Source of the DNA: Punctularia strigosozonata HHB-11173 SS5
Lineage: Eukaryota > Basidiomycota > Agaricomycetes > Corticiales > Punctulariaceae
Length of the DNA stretch: 64,000 bases
Assembly: GCF_000264995.1 (NCBI RefSeq)
Contig: NW_006767451.1
Span: 148,548-212,547, forward strand
Direction of reading: 5' to 3'
Position numbers and translations under genes: made by a program. The notes below the pieces were generated by a model. That model saw only the letters and a program-made list of their open reading frames with translations. It was not told the origin of the DNA and searched no databases. Positions within the stretch are counted from its first letter, which is position 1. Every line of letters begins with the position of its first letter. This document shows, in pieces, positions 58,536-64,000 of this stretch.

Positions 58536-59389
58536 CCTCGCTCCAGCTGCGCTTCCCGTAAAGTGCGTCAACGACTTCCTCCTTGCCCCGATCCCGGTCA
58601 AGTGACTCTTGTGATCTTCAGAGAAAGTAGTATACTCTGTTTGTGTACTCTATGTAGTATCATGAATATTCTCTAACTCATGCTCATATGCAGTCAGGAG
58701 TCGGGACCCACGGCTGGCGCCAGCTTACACACGTTGAGGTATGGCGATAACCGCATGCATGTTGCCCAATCGGGAAGGAGCCGCTTCGTGAAGTCCATGT
58801 AGCATCAATCCATTGCTATCGCTCCTCCATCTGCCGCGCCGTTCGTGTTCTTTCTCGAGAGAACGACGGACCTTGCGAGTAGGCGCATTAACCATGCTAG
58901 GCAGCCGTGGACCCTGGGCTTCACACTCGTGCCTGAAGACCTCCGCTGGCAGCTCGCACCACCGACTTCGCGCAAGGGCGCTCGGAACTCGCCAGTCTTC
59001 GGATATTGTTGGAGTGACCGCCGTGACGCACTTGAAACGTACGACGATTACGTTACACATGGCACTGCGAGGGTCCATGCTGTCCTCGTTCACTGACGCT
59101 CGCTCAACGATTTACTTATATCTGGAAATTGATTGGACAAAACTAGTGCAGTTCCGTCGGTGGATCTAGGCTAGCCAACAAGGAAGACGGATGTCATGTG
59201 GTGGAACTTCCATCTGAACTGTGCGTGAGTTCTCCGGACAGCCTTGCTTTCACCCCTGAACCTTGTGCATTGCCATCAGTAACTTCACACTTCGAACAGG
59301 GCCGCCCTCATTCCTGCACTCAGCGACCCTCTCCCCCGACGAGAATTCCCCTTGACCCGAGCTATGCAATCAATCACCTGTGCAGGATG

Positions 59390-59570
59390 GGATTGATCCT
59401 CAGTCCGGGGATGTGATAGCTCTGGCCAGTTTCGGGTACAAGCAAGAGTTTAAACTGGTCTTCGGCGCTATTGAAATTTTCGGTATCGTATTCATTTTCG
59501 GTATCGTATTCTCTGCACTGTGCATTTTGCCGGCGCTGTCGTGCGTGATCAGGTTCCTGCGTTCAACAAC
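59390..59570 (+). pseudogene. Relic of an APC-superfamily amino-acid permease (N-terminal part)
   Basis: The frame reads ALASFGYKQEFKLVFGAIEIFGIVF..., which matches the start of basidiomycete amino-acid/GABA permeases, where a short N-terminus is followed by LGYKQEFKR and the first helix (EVFGIAFS...LPS). Here the helix is interrupted by a direct duplication of an 18-bp unit (TTCGGTATCGTATTC repeated) and the sequence loses similarity soon after; there is no full transporter downstream. I read it as a fragment left by deletion or a partial insertion. Confidence 0.5.
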
Positions 59571-59722
59571 GTATCGAATAATGCCACCAGGACCGTACTG
59601 GTTCTCACGTACAGAACATCACGTCACAGAAATCCATATATCAAGCATGTGACAGTCAATACAGAGCAGGGAGGACACGCAGCTCACGCAGCTAAGTCTC
59701 GGTCTTTGCGAAGTTGGTTATA

Positions 59723-61033
59723 CTACAAAGTGGCCTTCTCACCGCTAACGACAAAGCTCGGGAGGGATTCAGAGGGATTCAAAGCGTGCTCGGCGGAGTT
59801 CTGCGACGAAATATCCACAGCTGGTATCGACCAGTTCGTTGTGGCCTGGGCTTCAGGGTCTCGTCTGCTACGGAGGCGCAATGGCGTCATAGGCACAACC
59901 TTCGTTGAATCGGAGGCGAACGTATCGCCGGTGGTCGTGACCATCTTCGCCGTATCTTTGGTCCACGCGCGTCCTTGGCATGTGCGCATGATAATCAGGA
60001 GGGGTGCAATGGACTAAGTCGCTCATCAGCATTGTATGCACGGACCGGACGAGCGGGATGCATACCTGCACCTGACCGAGGACCGGTAAGAAGATGTTCT
60101 GAGCTGGATCGTTTCTGGCGTAGGTGATTATGAATGCCAGTCCGACCGCGCAGTACAGAAACGCAGATTCGACGAGGATGGTGGAGATAGAAAGATAGGG
60201 ACTGCGATGGTGAGGCCCCATCACTTTCCTCAGCTTGTACCGCATGTACAGCAGGCGCACGACGATCAAGGTCGTGAGTAGTAGTGTCGCTCCTATGGAG
60301 ATGCACCAGTACGTTAGCGCGAACTTGACGCTTAACTGCTTCCATATATTATCGCCAGGTTCTGCAATTTGCGACAGTAGAAGGCATGACATGACTGGAG
60401 ATAGTCACAATCAGTACTTCTTGAGATGATTCGATTGTGCTCCTTTCTTACCGACAGACACCGTATAGAACACGCCAGGGATGGCTGTCAGCCATAAGTT
60501 TGAGTTCCAGATTAGATGAAAACGATAAAGCTGTGTTACGGTATCAAGCTGTGCACATGTAGGGATTAAGCTTTGGCGAACCAGTAGTCCATCCTGAAGC
60601 CAAGTGTTGACAATGTAGACACCGTAGCTCAGGACGTTGATCCAAACGCCGTTCTGCTCAACGAAGTAGGCATTCGGGCCACCCGGATAGTCTCGATTGT
60701 CAACAAAGACCATCTCATTGAACTTGATGTTTGCCGCATTTCCCAGTGAACCCAGAATAAAGAGCATGACGATATACACGAGCATGGCGTAAGACCGCTT
60801 CGGATGCGACTTCAGCTGCTTAATCAGAAGGTCCAAGCAGATAAAGAACAGCGTAGCATGAACACCTGCGGACGGATGATCGTTGAGTTTCAACAAGGTG
60901 CAGCACAGCCGAAGAGATATGCACCATAGCCTACGCCGCCGAGAACGGCTCCGTTCAGGTTCTCCCTCTCTGACAGAAGGTCTGCTTCAGTCTCGTTTGC
61001 TGGAGCCCACTTTGAGACGCGAAATGTTGACAT
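59723..61033 (-). CDS. Multi-pass membrane protein of a basidiomycete-specific family (YPGGPNAY motif)
   Basis: Integral membrane protein with about seven helices, no assigned function. It begins MSTFRVSKWAPANETEADLL at 61033, then GAVLGGVGYG and, after an intron, VHATLFFICLDLLIKQ. The next helices are YAMLVYIVMLFILGSLGNAANI, then the loop DNRDYPGGPNAYFVEQ, VNTWLQDGLL, LYRFHLIWNSNLWL, ALTYWCISIGATLLLTTLIVVRLLYMRYK, and FLPVLGQVQ. After the last intron comes APLLIIMRTCQGRAWTKDTA and a hydrophilic C-terminal tail. The frame ends at 59723. Families with this motif are expanded in mushrooms; receptor-like roles have been guessed but not shown as far as I know. A piece of this gene, including part of an intron, is copied at 63.3 kb. 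Confidence 0.8.
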
Positions 61034-62059
61034 GGAGAAACGATCACGGGGAACATCTAGCCCGAGGAATGGTGATCGAGCGATTTAAGTGTCCGTAGGG
61101 CTGACATAACGCTGTCCAACAAGAATCCATCCTCTTCGACTGCTAACCTTCGAGCCGACGTATGTGAAGCTTCGCCCTACATGCAACCACTACATCACTG
61201 ATGTAGAGAATCCCTGTAATACCGAGTCGTAATGATAACAGCCTTGCGATAATTATGGAACGAGTTCACCTGAAGCTCTGTATATGGATTCTCTCTCCAG
61301 ATAAGCGGGGATGCACAGCTTGTCCACGAGTTACTTAACCATGGTATGCTTCTACATATGGATAGAAGATTTGTGCGGAGATACGTAGAATCTAGGCGGC
61401 CCATGTGTAAAGTTCGTTTTGGCATGGTAGTCTCGCGGAGATAGGATCATTGCCGTCATGCGTGTGGCCGCCTTCGTGGCGGGTCTCAATTCAGCGTCGT
61501 GGCGTCGTGTGGCAGTAAAGACTGATTTAGGTGTGTGCACATGGGACTATTTGCACTGATATGTGCACGAGAATTCTCCATAGAGGTATTGTTTCCGATA
61601 CGAGTGTGAGGCTGGAGTCGGCATCGTTGTGTCCGGGAACAGCGTGTCACACAGACCGAAATATCCTTCAGTATGTGAGTCGGCATTTGTGAATCATCAC
61701 GATGAACAATCGATTGGGATGGTATTCATGTATGCTTCGATTTCTGAATTAGGGTCCGGACTGCTGCTCTGATGTTGCAATGATCATCGAAGCATAGACA
61801 GAGTTCCTTGCTCATCGGGGTTGGAGCCGCACTCGGTCCTTTGCATACCGCCTTCTGTGGCTGCCAGCACTTGATCAGCACTTGATCACCGTTCCTAGTC
61901 TCTGACCCTGGCTTCTTCCTCCGCCGACACGCAGTACAGCACGACTGCACAAAATCGTCCTGCAATCCCCTCGGATCACCCGGGCTACATACATCAGAGC
62001 ATTTGATAAGTCTCCTGTAACCAATCCTTCTCCCCCATCCGTCTCAGGTCGTTTTGTGC
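61034..62059. other. 1-kb intergenic region between the membrane-protein and UstYa-like genes
   Basis: Holds the divergent promoters of both genes. A short duplicated string (CACTTGATCA twice near 61868-61890) is the only repeat noticed. No gene supported. Confidence 0.4.
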
Positions 62060-62770
62060 ATGCCGCTTCATCATCTGCTTCAAGGGCGAAAATCTCTTCG
62101 GATGCGAGCTACGCATCCTTTTGCACTGTTTTCATTGCTCATCGTGAACCTTGGAATATGGCTTGCAATCTTGAAGACGAAATATGCGAGTAATAATACA
62201 TTGACAGTAGACGGTGCACATTGTGAGCACTTCCACTGTACACCCGACGTGACCGAGCTTCAACTTCGCAATACAGCATTCATCGGGGATGACTTCCCAA
62301 TGTGGTTGCAGAGGGATATCAGTCCCGCAGAGATGACGTTCGAGGAGAGCGTCCGTTTGAAGGTGGACGGGTCTCTGGCCGGCGCAGAGTGGTTCTCACA
62401 GCGAGTCCCGGCCAAACACGCTGGGTACATCCAGCTTGGCCCGGAGAAACGTCTTTTTGCGGTGGCGATGTATCACGAGCTTCACTGCGTCAACACGTTC
62501 CGTAAAGCATTGGCGGACCCAAAAGATGCGGATGGAACACCTCACCACGTCCAGCACTGCCTCAATTATCTTCGCCAACTCTTCCTTTGTTCCGCGGATG
62601 CTACTCTCGAACCCTACGATTGGACGTTGAGGAACTATACCCAGGAACCAGTAGGCATTACTCGCCAGTGTAGGGACTGGACTGTCGTCTATGAGCGGAT
62701 GGAGGAGAGCTACGATTCGTGGGTGCGCTTTCAAAGGAATAGACAGCACGGGGTGAGTACTTCGATGTGA
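62060..62770 (+). CDS. UstYa-like protein (DUF3328), oxidase/cyclase of RiPP or related secondary metabolism
   Basis: Type II membrane protein: after a basic cytosolic start (LQGRKSLRMRATH) one helix (PFALFSLLIVNLGIWLAIL) anchors it. The lumenal part has the two HxxHC motifs that define the UstYa family, YHELHCV (about 62470) and HHVQHCLNYLRQ (about 62540). UstYa/UstYb proteins make oxidative cross-links in ustiloxin-type and cyclochlorotine-type peptides in ascomycetes and are expanded in basidiomycetes. I start at the ATG at 62060. The 3' end is open to doubt: a GTGAGT donor at about 62753 just before the stop suggests another exon, otherwise the protein ends at 62770. No precursor peptide gene with repeated cores was seen within the window. 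Confidence 0.8.
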   Translation: MPLHHLLQGRKSLRMRATHPFALFSLLIVNLGIWLAILKTKYASNNTLTVDGAHCEHFHCTPDVTELQLRNTAFIGDDFPMWLQRDISPAEMTFEESVRLKVDGSLAGAEWFSQRVPAKHAGYIQLGPEKRLFAVAMYHELHCVNTFRKALADPKDADGTPHHVQHCLNYLRQLFLCSADATLEPYDWTLRNYTQEPVGITRQCRDWTVVYERMEESYDSWVRFQRNRQHGVSTSM

Positions 62771-64000
62771 TTTGCGGAGCTGTGGACTCATCTCCGCGCA
62801 GGATTCTAGTGCTGGACAGGAACGGAAGCCTTGACGGGACTCGAGCTAGGATGTGCTGCAAATACTCCACGCCAGTATCAAGACACATACTGATGTACGC
62901 CCAGAAGCGTCATGTTCAGAGAGAATATGTCAAAGGTTCCCATCGAGGCTATTCTTGAATAGGAGTGTAATATACTGTGCTGTACCAGGAGATACGCGGA
63001 AGCTCGAAGGTTGTGTCCATACCAGTGCGTGCGGATGCACAGTAACATGTGAGTACGATGCGCGAAAACCGACCAAGGACCTCACTCAATCACTGAGGAC
63101 CATATGCGCTTACATCATTGCAAAATCAGTAAACAAGGTTTCTGTCTCAGCGTCCTCGCAGTAGAAAACAGTCGTGAGTGCGCGTACTTACCATGGTATT
63201 ACACATCGATCCATCGGCTGCTGCGCCCTACCAGTGCGTCGCAGCCTGCGATTCATGACCTCGTCTTCCATGGAACCGCAATGGCGTCATAGGCACGACC
63301 TTTGTCGAGTCGGAGGCGAACGTAGCGCCGGTGGTCGTGACCATCTTCGCCGTATCTTTGGTCCACGCGCGTCCTTGGCATGTGCGCATGATAATCAGGA
63401 GGGGTGCGATGGACTACGTCGCTCATCAGCATTGTTTGCACAAACTCGACGAGCGGACTGCATACGATAGGAAGATGTTAGGGTTAGATCAGCACATTCG
63501 CCGTCGAGTTCGGGCGACAGGGAGCCTATCATCAATGTACACGTGACACAGCCGAAAGCCGATAGCACAGCAACTGGCTGTTCCGCTACCGGGACCTCGT
63601 CGGCAATCTACCTACCTACTCGGTTCGCAGGCTTCACGTCTCCCCAGGTCGTGGTCGATGACATTGGCGAATACAATGCGTCTTTGGCAACCAAACACAA
63701 CATCACAAGCTTATGCCAACATACACACTCCGGACACCGTGGACGTTTCATCCCCCCGTCAACTACCCCAGGCGGCGGTGCATCGTCACGATGTCGCGTG
63801 TTGCAGAAGGAAAACACCTGTGGACCGCGACCCGTCAGGCTTACTACCTCGGAACGTAGTCGCTATCAACACACTCAGAGCTGGATGCGTACCTTTGTTC
63901 CCGGATGACCGCCGATTCTGCCAGAATTCGACGGCGCAGCTGCTAGTCCCCACGTCTCCCGCAGCGCAGGCGAATTCGAACGTCTGGAGCGTATCTGACG
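62771..64000. other. Terminal gene-poor region
   Basis: Contains a possible last exon of the UstYa-like gene and the duplicated membrane-protein fragment at 63277-63465. Open frames near 63543-63908 have no recognisable features. A gene may start beyond the window edge. Confidence 0.35.
63277..63465 (-). pseudogene. Duplicated fragment of the YPGGPNAY membrane-protein gene
   Basis: This stretch matches 59876-60050 closely (only a handful of mismatches over about 150 bp at the core). It covers the last-exon segment around LLIIMRMC...RAWTKDTAKMVTT and part of the intron before it. Because intron sequence is included, the copy was made at the DNA level rather than from mRNA. No other part of the gene is present nearby, so it is a non-functional remnant. 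Confidence 0.8.

Larger units (their letters stand above)
58192..59722. other. Gene-poor region with relics between GNAT and the membrane-protein gene
   Basis: No intact gene. It contains a 20-bp tandem duplication near 58498 and the permease relic near 59390-59560 (both listed). The remaining open frames overlap on both strands without features. Confidence 0.4.

Noticed and set aside
63478-63487. TTAGGGTTAG, a telomere-like string near the right end
   Set aside because: Only one and two-thirds repeats; expected by chance in 64 kb and not at a contig end with further repeats.

Overview
The window looks like a nuclear contig from an agaricomycete (mushroom-forming) basidiomycete. Genes are GC-rich and broken by many short introns of about 50-75 nt with GT..AG ends and CTAAC/CTAAT-type branch sites. 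The gene content also fits: a NACHT-WD40 receptor of the type expanded in Agaricomycetes, and a basidiomycete multi-pass membrane protein with a YPGGPNAY motif. No rRNA, tRNA, CRISPR array or intact transposon was seen. All spans below run from start to stop codon and include introns; splice sites were read by eye.

Layout. 0.9-2.8 kb: MFS sugar transporter (+). 3.6-11.2 kb: the four-domain calcium channel Cch1 (+). 11.4-14.7 kb: eIF3a (-). 15.1-16.9 kb: a Caj1-type J-domain protein (-). 17.7-22.6 kb: NACHT-WD40 STAND receptor (-). 24.0-24.8 kb: small cysteine-rich zinc-binding protein (-). 25.3-27.5 kb: Xaa-Pro aminopeptidase (-), divergent from an epsin at 27.8-29.8 kb (+). 30.1-33.7 kb: unrecognised low-complexity Ser/Pro-rich protein (-). 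36.2-39.3 and 40.0-43.1 kb: a tandem pair of Mx-like dynamin-family GTPases (+). 43.7-45.2 kb: Mid1, the Cch1 partner (+). 45.4-46.3 kb: secreted HNH nuclease-like protein (-). 47.6-49.3 kb: GH5 glucanase (+). 49.4-53.6 kb: valyl-tRNA synthetase with two in-frame starts (-), divergent from exosome subunit Rrp42 at 54.0-55.2 kb (+).

From 55.2 kb on the window is gene-poor and looks like accessory DNA. It holds a GNAT acetyltransferase (-, 57.2-58.2 kb), an amino-acid-permease relic near 59.4 kb, the YPGGPNAY membrane protein (-, 59.7-61.0 kb), a UstYa-like (DUF3328) protein (+, 62.1-62.8 kb), and a roughly 190-bp duplicated piece of the membrane-protein gene at 63.3 kb.

How the genes fit together: most are housekeeping genes (translation, RNA processing, endocytosis, proteolysis). 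The most notable relation is that the two subunits of the fungal high-affinity Ca2+ influx system, Cch1 and Mid1, lie about 32 kb apart on the same strand. Other points of interest are the tandem dynamin-like GTPases directly upstream of Mid1, the 14-repeat WD40 receptor, and three independent GC-AG introns.
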